Shown here piece after piece: positions 44,113 through 53,205 of a DNA stretch of 64,000 nt. The translations under genes were made by a program, and so were the position numbers. The notes under the pieces were generated by a model, which saw only the letters and a program-made list of their open reading frames with translations, searched no databases and was not told the DNA's origin. How positions within the stretch are numbered: the stretch's first letter is position 1; each line of letters starts with the position of its first letter. This stretch comes from an uncultured Bacteroidia bacterium (GTDB taxonomy: Bacteria > Bacteroidota > Bacteroidia > Bacteroidales > UBA932): the NCBI GenBank assembly GCA_902762435.1, contig CACWOH010000011.1:1-64000 (forward strand), written 5' to 3'.

Positions 44113-44947
44113 ACTCAGGAAATTCGCGGAGAACGAGACCTTCGCCTGCCTTCTGCAGCCCTCGGCGCAGGAGTTGCTCGCCGACGGCTATTTCCACCTG
44201 CGCGACCACGCCGTCAAAGGCCGCTGGTCCGAACGGTTCCGGAATGATCATCCGATCGTTCTGGAGCTGGGATGCGGGAAGGGGGAGTATACGATCGCGC
44301 TGGCGGAGCGGCATCCGGAGCGGAACTATATCGGCGTGGACATCAAGGGCGCGCGCCTGTGGAAGGGCGCCAAGTATGCCACGGAGCACCGGCTGCCGAA
44401 CGTGGCGTTCCTGCGGACGCGGGTGGAGTTCATCACGGCGTTCTTCGCGCCCGGCGAGGTTTCCGAGGTCTGGCTGACCTTTTCCGATCCGCAGTACCGC
44501 AGCGAGAATTCCCGCCTGTGCTCGCCGCTGTTCCTGGAGCGTTACCGCAGTTTCCTCCGGCCGGGCGGTGTCGTCCACCTCAAGACCGATTCGCGTTTCC
44601 TGCACGAGTACGCCCGCGCCGTGTGCGCCGTCAACGGCCTGCGCGTCCTCGCCTGCACCACAGACCTGTACAATATGGCCGGATGCGAGCCGGCCGGCCC
44701 GGCATCACAGCAACCGGCCATACCGTCGGAAGTAAAGGAGGTGCAGACGTTTTACGAGCGGCTGTTCCTGGAGCAAGGGTATCCGATCACGTACCTGTCG
44801 TTCGTCATCGACCACGACGGGCCGTATGTGAGTCCGCGAGACCCCGAAGACTTCGACGCCAAAGCTTGGCGCGCCGCCGAGGGTCCGCGCCTGCTCTTCG
44901 GCCATGACTCCGCCGAAACCCGCCGGCAGAAACTGAAAAATCGGTAA
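44099..44947 (+). CDS. trmB: tRNA (guanine-N7)-methyltransferase
   Basis: A 282-residue methyltransferase making m7G46. Visible motifs are VLELGCGKGEYTIALAERHP (SAM binding), NYIGVDIKGARLWKGA, VWLTFSDPQYRSE (conserved DPxxK-type motif with unusual QYR), and GGVVHLKTDS. The Bacteroidota-type C-terminal extension continues to YVSPRDPEDFDA. Met 44099 is chosen because it aligns with family N-termini, and it overlaps gldH. Confidence 0.92.
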   Translation: MGHDKLRKFAENETFACLLQPSAQELLADGYFHLRDHAVKGRWSERFRNDHPIVLELGCGKGEYTIALAERHPERNYIGVDIKGARLWKGAKYATEHRLPNVAFLRTRVEFITAFFAPGEVSEVWLTFSDPQYRSENSRLCSPLFLERYRSFLRPGGVVHLKTDSRFLHEYARAVCAVNGLRVLACTTDLYNMAGCEPAGPASQQPAIPSEVKEVQTFYERLFLEQGYPITYLSFVIDHDGPYVSPRDPEDFDAKAWRAAEGPRLLFGHDSAETRRQKLKNR

Positions 44948-44990
44948 AGAAAACGGAAGAACCGGCAATATTTTTTTTGCGGAATTCTCC

Positions 44991-44998
44991 TATCTTTG
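44991..44998 (+). promoter_or_regulatory. -7 element of Fe-S/aldo-keto operon
   Basis: TATCTTTG matches TAnnTTTG, 24 bases before the ATG at 45023. Confidence 0.65.
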
Positions 44999-45022
44999 CC
45001 AAACACACCGTTTTTATCCATT

Positions 45023-46576
45023 ATGTTACGTAAACTCCGCATTGCCCTGGCCGCCGTCTTCCTCATCGGGATCACGCTGCTGTTCGTGGGCATCGGCCAC
45101 GGCTGGTGGGGATGGATGGCCAAACTCCAGTTCCTGCCTTCGGCCCTGGCCCTCAATTTCGCCGTCATCATCGGCATCCTGCTGCTTACGTTCGTCTTCG
45201 GCCGCATCTACTGCTCGGTCATCTGCCCGATGGGCGTCTTCCAGGACGTGGTCCTGTGGATCCGCCGCACCGGCGGCAAGTGGCTGCAGGACGCGCAGGC
45301 CCGCCGCCTGAAGAAACTCAAGGAGAGCGGCTCCGCCGAAAAGCCGAAGGTAAAGCAGTACCTCAAGCGCTTCTCCTACGTGAAGGAGCACAAGTGGGTG
45401 CGCTACGGCGTGCTGGCCCTCTCCATCATCTCCATCGTGCTCAGCGGCCAGATGCTGATTGCCCTGATCGCCCCGTACAGCGCCTACGGACGCATCGTAC
45501 GCAGCATCGCGGGCGCGGCGAACGGCTCGGTGGCGCCGGCATTGCTCATCACGGGGCTCGTTACCCTCGTGGTCATCTTCTGCTGCGCCTGGCTGTGGGG
45601 ACGCGAGTACTGCAACACCATCTGCCCGGTGGGTACGACGCTCAGCCTGGTGAGCCGTTTCTCCCTGTTCCGCCATACCATCGACACTTCCAAGTGCATC
45701 AACTGCGGCCGCTGCGGCAAGGCCTGCAAGGCCTCCTGTATCGACACGAAGAACCACCGGATCGACTACAGCCGCTGCGTGGACTGCTTCGACTGCATCG
45801 ACAACTGCAACGAAGGCGCCATCCAGTACCGGTTTGTGGGGTTCGGCGGAAAGAGCGGGACAGATTCTTCGGCTGCGCCTCAGAATGACAAGGGCGCTGA
45901 CAAGGTAGCCGACAAGGGCGCTGACAAGGTAGCCGACAAGGGCACGGACAAGGGTGCCGATACGGGCCGGCGCGCTTTCCTTGCTACCACCGCACTGGTG
46001 GGCACGGCCCTCGCCGCCAAGGCCCAGCACAACCAGGGCGGGCTCGCGGAGGTGGTTCCCAAGCAGAACCCGCAGCGCGGCGCACGGCTCGTGCCGCCCG
46101 GCGCCGGCAGCGTGAAGTCCTTCTACGACCACTGCACCGCCTGCCAGCTTTGCGTGAGCGCCTGCCCCAACGGGGTGCTGCGCCCCTCCACCGATTTTGA
46201 ACACTTCCTCCAGCCCGAGATGGGCTATGAGAACGGCTGGTGCCGCCCGGAGTGCCACGCCTGCAGCGACGTCTGCCCGGCGGGCGCCATCCGTCCCCTG
46301 AAGCCGGGGCAGAAGCAGACCATCCAGATCGGCCTCGCCCACGTCAACCTCGAGCTCTGCTTCGCCGCGAAGGGCGAGGCGAGCTGCGGCAACTGCGCCT
46401 ACCACTGCCCGTCCGGCGCCATCCGGATGGTCGATATGGAAGGCTGCGAGTTCAAGGTCCCGACCGTTGCCGAGGCGCAGTGCATCGGCTGCGGTTCCTG
46501 CGAGAACCTGTGTCCGTCGCGCCCCATCAGCGCCATTACCGTACGCGGGAATTCCGTTCACCACACCAACGCATAA
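45023..46576 (+). CDS. Membrane polyferredoxin with internal Tat-like signal
   Basis: A 517-residue protein. Residues 1-210 are NapH/CcoG-like: about four TM helices with the paired motifs GRIYCSVICPMGVFQD and GREYCNTICPVG. Two [4Fe-4S] sites follow (CINCGRCGKACK and CVDCFDCIDNCN). A low-complexity linker (DKGADKVADKGADKVADKG) leads to GRRAFLATTALVGTALAAKA, which looks like a Tat signal. A second ferredoxin-type domain follows (CTACQLCVSACP, CHACSDVCP, CGNCAYHCP, CIGCGSCENLCP). It resembles NapH joined to a NapG-like protein and likely passes electrons across the membrane. Linked by four bases to the next gene. Confidence 0.82.
   Translation: MLRKLRIALAAVFLIGITLLFVGIGHGWWGWMAKLQFLPSALALNFAVIIGILLLTFVFGRIYCSVICPMGVFQDVVLWIRRTGGKWLQDAQARRLKKLKESGSAEKPKVKQYLKRFSYVKEHKWVRYGVLALSIISIVLSGQMLIALIAPYSAYGRIVRSIAGAANGSVAPALLITGLVTLVVIFCCAWLWGREYCNTICPVGTTLSLVSRFSLFRHTIDTSKCINCGRCGKACKASCIDTKNHRIDYSRCVDCFDCIDNCNEGAIQYRFVGFGGKSGTDSSAAPQNDKGADKVADKGADKVADKGTDKGADTGRRAFLATTALVGTALAAKAQHNQGGLAEVVPKQNPQRGARLVPPGAGSVKSFYDHCTACQLCVSACPNGVLRPSTDFEHFLQPEMGYENGWCRPECHACSDVCPAGAIRPLKPGQKQTIQIGLAHVNLELCFAAKGEASCGNCAYHCPSGAIRMVDMEGCEFKVPTVAEAQCIGCGSCENLCPSRPISAITVRGNSVHHTNA
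45863..45887 (+). repeat. REP-like inverted repeat inside CDS
   Basis: ATTCT (45864-45868) and AGAAT (45882-45886) flank GGC/GCC around TGC, a palindrome with symmetrical internal mismatches. It occurs in frame in the linker of the polyferredoxin and looks like the short palindromic repeats often found between genes in other genomes. Confidence 0.55.
45887..45958 (+). repeat. 24-bp tandem repeat, three copies
   Basis: Two identical 24-base units (45887-45910 and 45911-45934) encode the DKGADKVA octapeptide twice; a third copy (45935-45958) matches at about 20 of 24 bases. They form the linker between the membrane ferredoxin part and the Tat-like segment. Confidence 0.85.
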
Positions 46577-46580
46577 GAGC

Positions 46581-47909
46581 ATGGACAGAAGAGACTTCAT
46601 CAAATCCGCAGGCCTGGGCGCCGCCGCGATCGGCGTGGCCGCCTGCGCGCCCGGCGCCGTCAAGAAGGCGGGCGATTCCGGCAACAAGGACCTCCACGGC
46701 GAGATGCTCCGGAACTATCCCGGCATCGGCACCCTGGGCTACGGCTGCATGCGTTGGCCGATGGTGCGGGGCGAAGACGGACGGAACCATATCAACCAGG
46801 AAGAGGTCAACCGCCTGGTGGACTTCGCCCTGGAGCACGGCGTCAACTATTTCGACACCTCCCCGGTGTATCTGGGCGGCGACAGCGAGCGGGCCACGGC
46901 CGAGGCGCTGAACCGCCATCCGCGCGAGGAGTGGCTGATCGCGACCAAGCTTTCCATCTTCAACCCCACGCCCTACGACGACTGCGTGAAGATGTACCGC
47001 CGCTCCTTCGAGATTTTCCAGACCGACCACATCGACTACTATCTGCTGCATGCCATCAGCAGCGGAGATGACTTCCGCGCCCGTTTCGAGGACTGCGGCA
47101 TCGTGGACTTCCTGGTGAAGGAGCGCGAGGCGGGCCGCATCCGCCACTTCGGCTTCTCCTTCCACGGGCATCAGGAGGGCTTTGACCAGATGATGGCCCT
47201 GCACGAGAAGTACCACTGGGACTTCGTGCAGATCCAGATGAACTACCTGGACTGGGAGCATCCGTCCGGAAACAACACCCGGGCCGACTACCTCTATGCC
47301 GAGCTGGACAAGCGAGAGATCCCCATCGTGATCATGGAACCCCTGCGCGGCGGCGCCCTGGCGGAGATCCCCGCCCAGCTCACCGACCGGCTCAAGTCCA
47401 TCGAGCCCGAGCGCTCCGTCGCCTCCTGGGCCTTCCGCTACGTGGGCAGTTTCCCGCGCGTGATGGCCGCCCTGTCCGGCATGACCTACATGGAGCACCT
47501 GCAGGACAACCTGGAGACCTTCCTGGATTTCCGTCCGCTGGACGATGACGGGAAGCAGCTGCTGTGGCAGGTGGCCGACGAGATGGTGAACTACCCGCTG
47601 GTGCCCTGCACGGGCTGCCAGTACTGCATGCCCTGCCCCTACGGCATCAACATCCCGGGCATCTTCAAGTTCTACAACGACAACGTCACGGCCGGAACCT
47701 ATGTGGTCAGCAAGGGGCAGCGGGATTATGCGAAGGCCCGCCGCAAGTACCTGCTCGCCTACAACGAGGCCATCCCGACGGTCCGCCAGGCCGACCATTG
47801 CATCGCCTGCGGCCGCTGCATGCCGCTCTGTCCGCAGAACATCCGCATCCCGAACCAGCTGCGCCGGATCGACAAGTACATTGAAAGCCTGAAACAGGAA
47901 ACGCTGTAA
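46581..47909 (+). CDS. Tat-exported aldo/keto reductase with ferredoxin domain
   Basis: A 442-residue protein. The N-terminus MDRRDFIKSAGLGAAAIGVAAC combines a twin-Arg motif (RRDFIK) with a lipobox-like VAAC, so it may be an exported lipoprotein. Residues about 50-330 are an aldo/keto reductase barrel (YGCMRWPMVRGEDG, NYFDTSPVYLGGDSE, ATKLSIF, YYLLHAIS). The C-terminal ~90 residues hold [4Fe-4S] motifs CTGCQYCMPCPYGINIP and CIACGRCMPLCPQNI. The start is Met 46581, just after the polyferredoxin stop. It probably takes electrons from that protein in the envelope; the substrate is unknown. Confidence 0.88.
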   Translation: MDRRDFIKSAGLGAAAIGVAACAPGAVKKAGDSGNKDLHGEMLRNYPGIGTLGYGCMRWPMVRGEDGRNHINQEEVNRLVDFALEHGVNYFDTSPVYLGGDSERATAEALNRHPREEWLIATKLSIFNPTPYDDCVKMYRRSFEIFQTDHIDYYLLHAISSGDDFRARFEDCGIVDFLVKEREAGRIRHFGFSFHGHQEGFDQMMALHEKYHWDFVQIQMNYLDWEHPSGNNTRADYLYAELDKREIPIVIMEPLRGGALAEIPAQLTDRLKSIEPERSVASWAFRYVGSFPRVMAALSGMTYMEHLQDNLETFLDFRPLDDDGKQLLWQVADEMVNYPLVPCTGCQYCMPCPYGINIPGIFKFYNDNVTAGTYVVSKGQRDYAKARRKYLLAYNEAIPTVRQADHCIACGRCMPLCPQNIRIPNQLRRIDKYIESLKQETL

Positions 47910-47912
47910 GGG

Positions 47913-50432
47913 CTAGACCGCCTTCCAGGACTGCGGGTCGCGGAAACCTTTGAGGAATTCCGCGGCCTGCATCCGTTTTTTGCCGGCCAGCTGGAGTTCG
48001 GTGATCTCCAGGGCGCCGTCTGCGGCGGCGATGGCCAGGAAGGTCTTGCCGTCGGACAGGACCGTGCCGGGCGCGGCGTGCAGGTCCGGCCGCTTCTCCG
48101 TCCGGAAAATCTTCAAGGTGATCGGCTCCCGGTTTGCTTTGAGCGCAGCGAAGTCCGCATCAGCGGACCGGCCCGGTCCCGGGACTTTGCCATCGGCAAA
48201 GTCGGAAAGGGACTTGAGGGCCGCAGGGGGTTCGGGGGATATGCCCCCGCTTAAAGGCCGGAGCGTAGCGAAGGCCGTCGGGTAGGGGCTTAATCCGCGG
48301 ACGAGGTTGTAGATCCTGTCCACCGGCTGGTTCCAGTCGATGTGGCAGAGTTCGCGGGTGAGCTTCGGGGCGGGCTTGAGCGCCTCGGAGCCCTGGATGA
48401 AGGAGCGCTGGACGCGCAGCTCCACGTTGTGCTGGATCAGGCCCTCGACCGTCTGCAGGACCAGGTCGGAGCCGATCTCCATCAGTTCGTCGTGCAGTTC
48501 GCCGGCGGTCTCGTCCGGGCGGATGCGGCACTCCTGGCGCAGGATGATCCCGCCGGTGTCGATGTCCTTGTCGATCATGAAGGTGGTCACGCCGGACAAC
48601 TTCTCCCCGTTGATGATGGCCCAGTTGATCGGGGCGGCGCCGCGGTACTGCGGCAGCAACGCTGCGTGGAGGTTGAAGGTGCCCAGGCGCGGCATCTTCC
48701 AGACTTCTTCCGGCAGCATGCGGAACGCCACCACCACGAACAGGTCCGCCTTCCAGGCGCGCAGTGCTTCCAGGAATTCCGGATCCTTGAGCCTGACGGG
48801 CTGCAGGACTGGGATGCCGTGCGCCACGGCGTACTGCTTGACGGCGCTCTCGTTCACCTTCAGGCCGCGCCCGCTGGGCTTGTCGGCCACGGTGACCACG
48901 CCCACGACCTTGTAGCCGGCGCGTACGAGGGTGTCCAGCGGCTTTACCGCGAACTCGGGCGTGCCCATATAGACGATGCGCGTGGGGCGGAACAGGCGCA
49001 CGATCCTGCTGGCGATCCTGCGCCGCCAGATCTTGAACTGGTCCATGTTGAAGAGTTCGGCGTCCTTGAGCGCCTTATACGTGAGGAAGCCGCCGATCGG
49101 CGCGATCACGGCGGCCGCGATGAACACCCCTACAGGCGTTTCCACGGCCCCGTCGCGGGCCAGCTTGTTCCCCGAAATGTTCACGACATAATAGACGACG
49201 AAGAACAGCACCGAGATGATGATGCCCACGCCCAGGCCGCCGCGCTTGCTCTTCACCAGCGAGCCCATCGGGGCGCCGATGAAGAAGAGCAGGAAGCAGG
49301 CGAGCCCCTGCGCGAACTTCTCCAGGAAGCACAGGTCCGCCTGGCGGAGGTTGTAGGACTGGTCGTAGGTCTCGAAGCGATAACTGCTCATCTCGCTGCC
49401 GAGCCGGGTCGCGTTCTCCGAAGCGCGCCGGTAGGCTTCGATCCGGTCCGCGTCGTCTTTCCAGCTCAGATAGGTGGAATCCGAGAAAGCCTGCCGGCTT
49501 CCGTCCCGCCGGGCGGTGTCCAGCTGCGCGGTGAGCAGGAAGGCGGAGCTGTGCCGGAGCACGTCGTACTGCCGCTTGTGCATCGAGTCCAGGTAGTGAC
49601 CCAGTGAGTCGCTCAGCGTGCGGAGTTCGGCCATCTGCTTGGTCTTGACCTGGTCGTCGAAGCGGGCGGAGTCGGACTTCTCGAAACTGTAGTTCTTCAG
49701 CGGGATGATGAGCTCCTGCCGGGCGAAGTTGATGCGCTGCAGGACCAGGCTCGTGTCGTTGTAGCGAAGCGTGTTGTCCTCGCGGAAGGTGGCCCCGTTG
49801 AAGAGCGAGAAGGTCAGGTAGTCCTTTGCCTTGGACATCTTGATGACCGCCGAGTCGGCCAGGGTTACGGAGATGTTGCCCTTGTGGGCGGTGTGGTCAT
49901 AGACCTGCACGTCGTAGAGCATCTTGGTGGCCTTGTTCTGCGCGCCCACGCGCAGGATGTAGCCGTCGATGCCGTCGTAGAAGGTCCCCGGCGGGATCTT
50001 GATCTCGTTCTTGGTCTTCGTGATGTCGTCGCGCAGGGTGTAGATCTGGTTGAAGGCGTAGGGCACCAGGCGCGAGCACACGAAGAAGGTGCCGCAGGCG
50101 ATCAGGGCGGAAGCCAGGGCCAGCGGGGCGATGATGCGCCCGAAGGAGATGCCGGACGCCTTCATCGCCATCAGCTCCCCGTTCTCGGCCATCTGCCCGA
50201 CCACCATCGTGGAGGCGATCAGGGTGGCGAGGGGGAGGGCCAGGGGCAGGGCGAGACTGCATACGCCCCAGAACAGGAATTCCAGGATGGTGCGCAGGCC
50301 CAGGCCCTTGCCGACGAGTTCGTCGATGTAGAGCCAGAGCGTCTGCATCATAAGGATGAAGACCACGACGAGCAGGATCGCGGTGAACGGCCCGATGAAG
50401 GCCTTCAGGGTGAATCTGTCGAGTTTCTTCAT
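47913..50432 (-). CDS. Fusion of LptF/LptG-type permease with methionyl-tRNA formyltransferase
   Basis: An 839-residue polypeptide. Residues 1-462 are a YjgP/YjgQ permease (LPS export): N-terminal TM helices (FTAILLVVVFILMMQTLWL), ENGELMAMKASGISF, a large periplasmic domain, and C-terminal TM helices ending YKALKDAELFN, the family's usual end. With no stop codon, residues 485-839 are Fmt: RIVYMGTPEFAVKPLD, FNLHAALLPQYRGAAPIN (catalytic Asn-x-His) and DKDIDTGG (catalytic Asp). A Met at 49046 could also start free Fmt. Fmt is normally soluble, so this would tether it to the membrane. Fmt's C-terminal domain carries a repeat-derived insert (about 720-768). The gene lies 15 bases after alaS in the same direction. 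Confidence 0.88.
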   Translation of the reverse strand: MKKLDRFTLKAFIGPFTAILLVVVFILMMQTLWLYIDELVGKGLGLRTILEFLFWGVCSLALPLALPLATLIASTMVVGQMAENGELMAMKASGISFGRIIAPLALASALIACGTFFVCSRLVPYAFNQIYTLRDDITKTKNEIKIPPGTFYDGIDGYILRVGAQNKATKMLYDVQVYDHTAHKGNISVTLADSAVIKMSKAKDYLTFSLFNGATFREDNTLRYNDTSLVLQRINFARQELIIPLKNYSFEKSDSARFDDQVKTKQMAELRTLSDSLGHYLDSMHKRQYDVLRHSSAFLLTAQLDTARRDGSRQAFSDSTYLSWKDDADRIEAYRRASENATRLGSEMSSYRFETYDQSYNLRQADLCFLEKFAQGLACFLLFFIGAPMGSLVKSKRGGLGVGIIISVLFFVVYYVVNISGNKLARDGAVETPVGVFIAAAVIAPIGGFLTYKALKDAELFNMDQFKIWRRRIASRIVRLFRPTRIVYMGTPEFAVKPLDTLVRAGYKVVGVVTVADKPSGRGLKVNESAVKQYAVAHGIPVLQPVRLKDPEFLEALRAWKADLFVVVAFRMLPEEVWKMPRLGTFNLHAALLPQYRGAAPINWAIINGEKLSGVTTFMIDKDIDTGGIILRQECRIRPDETAGELHDELMEIGSDLVLQTVEGLIQHNVELRVQRSFIQGSEALKPAPKLTRELCHIDWNQPVDRIYNLVRGLSPYPTAFATLRPLSGGISPEPPAALKSLSDFADGKVPGPGRSADADFAALKANREPITLKIFRTEKRPDLHAAPGTVLSDGKTFLAIAAADGALEITELQLAGKKRMQAAEFLKGFRDPQSWKAV
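48129..48275. repeat. Palindromic elements inserted within fmt part
   Basis: Three hairpins in a row: GTCCGC/GCGGAC (48153-48168), a perfect 9-bp stem GACTTTGCC/GGCAAAGTC with a three-base loop (48183-48203), and CGGGGG/CCCCCG (48233-48249). The block is flanked by two copies of GAGCGYAGCGAAG (48141-48153 and 48261-48273). It is in frame and adds about 45 residues that other Fmt proteins lack. Confidence 0.75.
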
Positions 50433-50447
50433 CCCGGGGCGGAACGC

Positions 50448-53084
50448 TTAGGCGCGCGTGGCGCAGGCGATGAGGGCTTCGAGGGCGTCCTTGAGCCCCT
50501 CGGGGTTCTTGCCGCCCGCGGAGGCGAGGCCGGGCTGGCCGCCGCCACCACCCTGGATGAACTTGGCGGCATCGCGGATGTCCTTGCCGGCATTGCGGCC
50601 CGCGGCCACGAGGTCGTCGGAGTACATCAGCATCAGCTGCGGCTTACCGTCGCTCTCGTAGGCGGCGGCCAGCGCGGTGCCCTTCAGCTCCTTCTGCAGC
50701 AGCAGGGCGGCGTTGCGCACCAGCGCGGGGTCGGCTCCGGGCAGGAGCCCGCCGTCCACCGCGATCAGCCGGATGCCGTTCACTTCCTCGGCACGCTCGG
50801 AAAGCCTGCGGGCGAGTTCGGCGGCCTTCTGGCGGGAGAACTCCTCCGCCTGCTTCTTGAAAGCGGCGTTGTCTTCGATCATCTTCTGGATGGCGCCGGG
50901 CAGGTCCGGGACGTTGTTGAAGAAGGAACGGGCCGTCTTCAGCAGGGACTGGAACCCGAGGACGAGCTCTTCCGCGCGCTCGCCGGTCACGGCCTCGATG
51001 CGGCGGATGCCGGCGGCGATGGCGGATTCGCCCGTGATCTTGAAGAAGCCGATGTTGCCGGTGGCGGAGGTGTGGCAGCCGCCGCAGAGCTCCACGCTCG
51101 GGCCGAAGCGGACCACGCGGACGCGGTCGCCGTACTTTTCGCCGAAGAGGGCCATCGCCCCCATTTCGCGGGCTTCGTCCATCGTGGCGTCGCGCTTCTC
51201 GACAAGCTCAAAGTTGCTGCGGATCAGTTCGTTGACGCGCTTTTCCACCGCGACGATCTGCTCGTCGGAAAGCTTCTCGAAATGGGAGAAGTCGAAGCGG
51301 AAGCCCTGGTCGCTGACGAAGGATCCCTTCTGCTCCACGTGGGTGCCGAGGATTTCCCGGAGGGCCCGGTGCAGCAGGTGCGTGCAGCTGTGGTTGTTCG
51401 CGATGCGCTGGCGGCGCTCCGCGTCCACGCTCAGGCGGAAAGCCCCGGTGCAGTCCTTCGGCAGGCGCTCGGCGATATGGATGGTGAGGTTGTTCTCCTT
51501 GACGGTGTTGAGGATGCGGACCTGTTCGCCGTCGGCGGCGGTCAGTACGCCCGTGTCGCCGATCTCGCCGCCCATCTCCCCGTAGAACGGGGTGCGGTCG
51601 AAGACGAGCTGGAGCATCTCCTTGTTCTTCTGGACCACGGTGCGCTGCTTGAGGAGCAGGGCGCCTTCGACCTCGGTGGTGTCGAAGCCGACGAACGCCA
51701 CGTCCTCGCCGTCGTGATAGACCGTCCAGTCGCCGAAGGTGTTGGCGGTGGCGTTGCGGGCGCGGTCCTTCTGCTGCTGCAGTTCGGCCTGGAAGCCCGC
51801 CTGGTCCACGGTGTAGCCGTGCTCGGCGGCGATCAGCTCGGTCAGGTCGATGGGGAAGCCGTAGGTGTCGTAGAGCCGGAAGGCGTCGGAGCCGGCGATG
51901 ACCTTGCCCTCCTTGCTGCGCTCCAGGCACTCGTCCATCAGGCGGATGCCGCGGTCAAGCGTGCGCAGGAAGGCCATCTCCTCCTCGCGGATGACGTTCT
52001 CGATGAACTTCTGCTGCTTCGCGATCTCCGGGTAGGCCTCGCCCATGTCGTCCACGAGCTGCTGCACGAGCCGGCAGAGGAAGGGCTCGCCCAGGCCCAG
52101 GAAGGTGTAGCCGTAGCGGACGGCGCGGCGCAGGATCCGGCGGATCACGTAGCCGGCCTTCACGTTGGAGGGCAGCTGGCCGTCGGCGATGCTGAAGCTG
52201 ATGGCGCGGATGTGGTCCGCGATCACGCGCATCGCCACGTCGGTCTCGGCGTTCTCGCCGTATTTGTGGCCGGAAAGTTCGCCGATGCGGGCGAGCATCC
52301 CGGTGAACACGTCGGAGTCGTAGTTGCTGTTCTTGCCCTGCAGCACGGCGCAGAGGCGCTCGAAGCCCATGCCGGTGTCGATGTTGCGGGCGGGCAGCGG
52401 CTCCAGGTGGCCGTCGGCGAGGCGCTGGTACTGCATGAACACGAGGTTCCAGATCTCGATGACGTGCGGGTCGGACTTGTTCACCAGCTCGCGGCCGGGC
52501 AGGCCCGAGGCGGCCTTCTCCTCCGCGGTGCGGATGTCGATGTGGATCTCGGAGCAGGGGCCGCAGGGGCCGGTCTCGCCCATCTCCCAGAAGTTGTCGT
52601 GCTTGTTGCCCAGGAGGATGTGGTCCTCGGGCAGGTACTTGCGCCAGGCCTGCTGCGCCTCGGTGTCGAGCTGGGTGCCGTCTTCGGCGGAGCCTTCGAA
52701 CACGGTGGCGTAGAGGAGGTTCTTGTCGATGCCGTACACGCCGGTCAGGAGTTCCCAGGCCCAGTCGATGGCCTCGGACTTGAAGTAGTCGCCGAAGCTC
52801 CAGTTGCCGAGCATCTCGAACATTGTGTGGTGGTAGGTATCGTGTCCGACTTCTTCCAGGTCGTTGTGCTTGCCGCTCACGCGCAGGCACTTCTGCGAGT
52901 CGGCGGCGCGCAGGTACGGGGCCTTGGCGTTGCCCAGGAAGATGTCCTTGAACTGGTTCATGCCGGCGTTGGTGAACATCAGGGTGGGGTCGTTCTTGAC
53001 GACCATCGGCGCGGACGGCACGACGGTGTGGCCCTTGGATGCGAAGAAGTCGAGGAATTTTTGTCTGATTTCCTTGGAGGTCAT
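50448..53084 (-). CDS. alaS: Alanyl-tRNA synthetase
   Basis: An 878-residue class II synthetase. It has [14 protein letters not shown] and [17 protein letters not shown] in the catalytic domain, [12 protein letters not shown] motif 3, the editing-domain metal site [13 protein letters not shown] plus [10 protein letters not shown], and a C-Ala domain ([14 protein letters not shown]). Met 53084 is chosen; the in-frame extension to 53132 passes through the promoter at 53110-53117. Length is typical. The LptF-Fmt fusion follows 15 bases later. Confidence 0.98.
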   Translation of the reverse strand: MTSKEIRQKFLDFFASKGHTVVPSAPMVVKNDPTLMFTNAGMNQFKDIFLGNAKAPYLRAADSQKCLRVSGKHNDLEEVGHDTYHHTMFEMLGNWSFGDYFKSEAIDWAWELLTGVYGIDKNLLYATVFEGSAEDGTQLDTEAQQAWRKYLPEDHILLGNKHDNFWEMGETGPCGPCSEIHIDIRTAEEKAASGLPGRELVNKSDPHVIEIWNLVFMQYQRLADGHLEPLPARNIDTGMGFERLCAVLQGKNSNYDSDVFTGMLARIGELSGHKYGENAETDVAMRVIADHIRAISFSIADGQLPSNVKAGYVIRRILRRAVRYGYTFLGLGEPFLCRLVQQLVDDMGEAYPEIAKQQKFIENVIREEEMAFLRTLDRGIRLMDECLERSKEGKVIAGSDAFRLYDTYGFPIDLTELIAAEHGYTVDQAGFQAELQQQKDRARNATANTFGDWTVYHDGEDVAFVGFDTTEVEGALLLKQRTVVQKNKEMLQLVFDRTPFYGEMGGEIGDTGVLTAADGEQVRILNTVKENNLTIHIAERLPKDCTGAFRLSVDAERRQRIANNHSCTHLLHRALREILGTHVEQKGSFVSDQGFRFDFSHFEKLSDEQIVAVEKRVNELIRSNFELVEKRDATMDEAREMGAMALFGEKYGDRVRVVRFGPSVELCGGCHTSATGNIGFFKITGESAIAAGIRRIEAVTGERAEELVLGFQSLLKTARSFFNNVPDLPGAIQKMIEDNAAFKKQAEEFSRQKAAELARRLSERAEEVNGIRLIAVDGGLLPGADPALVRNAALLLQKELKGTALAAAYESDGKPQLMLMYSDDLVAAGRNAGKDIRDAAKFIQGGGGGQPGLASAGGKNPEGLKDALEALIACATRA

Positions 53085-53109
53085 ATTTCTGCAAATTAAT
53101 ATCGAACCG

Positions 53110-53117
53110 CAAAAGTA
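53110..53117 (-). promoter_or_regulatory. -7 element of alaS operon
   Basis: TACTTTTG on the minus strand matches TAnnTTTG, 25 bases before the ATG at 53084. Confidence 0.6.
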
Positions 53118-53190
53118 GCAATTTTCAGCCAAATAATGAAACGCGCGGGCGCGTACTTGAGGTAAGCGGGCCTAATTTCCAAAAAATGAG

Positions 53191-53198
53191 TATATTTG
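53191..53198 (+). promoter_or_regulatory. -7 element of M23 peptidase operon
   Basis: TATATTTG matches TAnnTTTG, seven bases before the ATG at 53206; a leaderless or 1-2-base leader is predicted. Confidence 0.65.
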
Positions 53199-53205
53199 CA
53201 GGCTC

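Noticed and set aside
45887..45958. Possible CRISPR array because of regular 24-bp repeats
   Set aside because: Copies are directly adjacent without spacers, are in frame in a protein gene, and no cas gene is in the window.
49884..53099. A 1071-codon open frame on the plus strand opposite alaS and the LptF-Fmt fusion
   Set aside because: It is a shadow of GC-rich coding on the other strand: it has low-complexity His/Val/Gly/Asp composition, no family motif, and AlaS motifs are clear on the minus strand.
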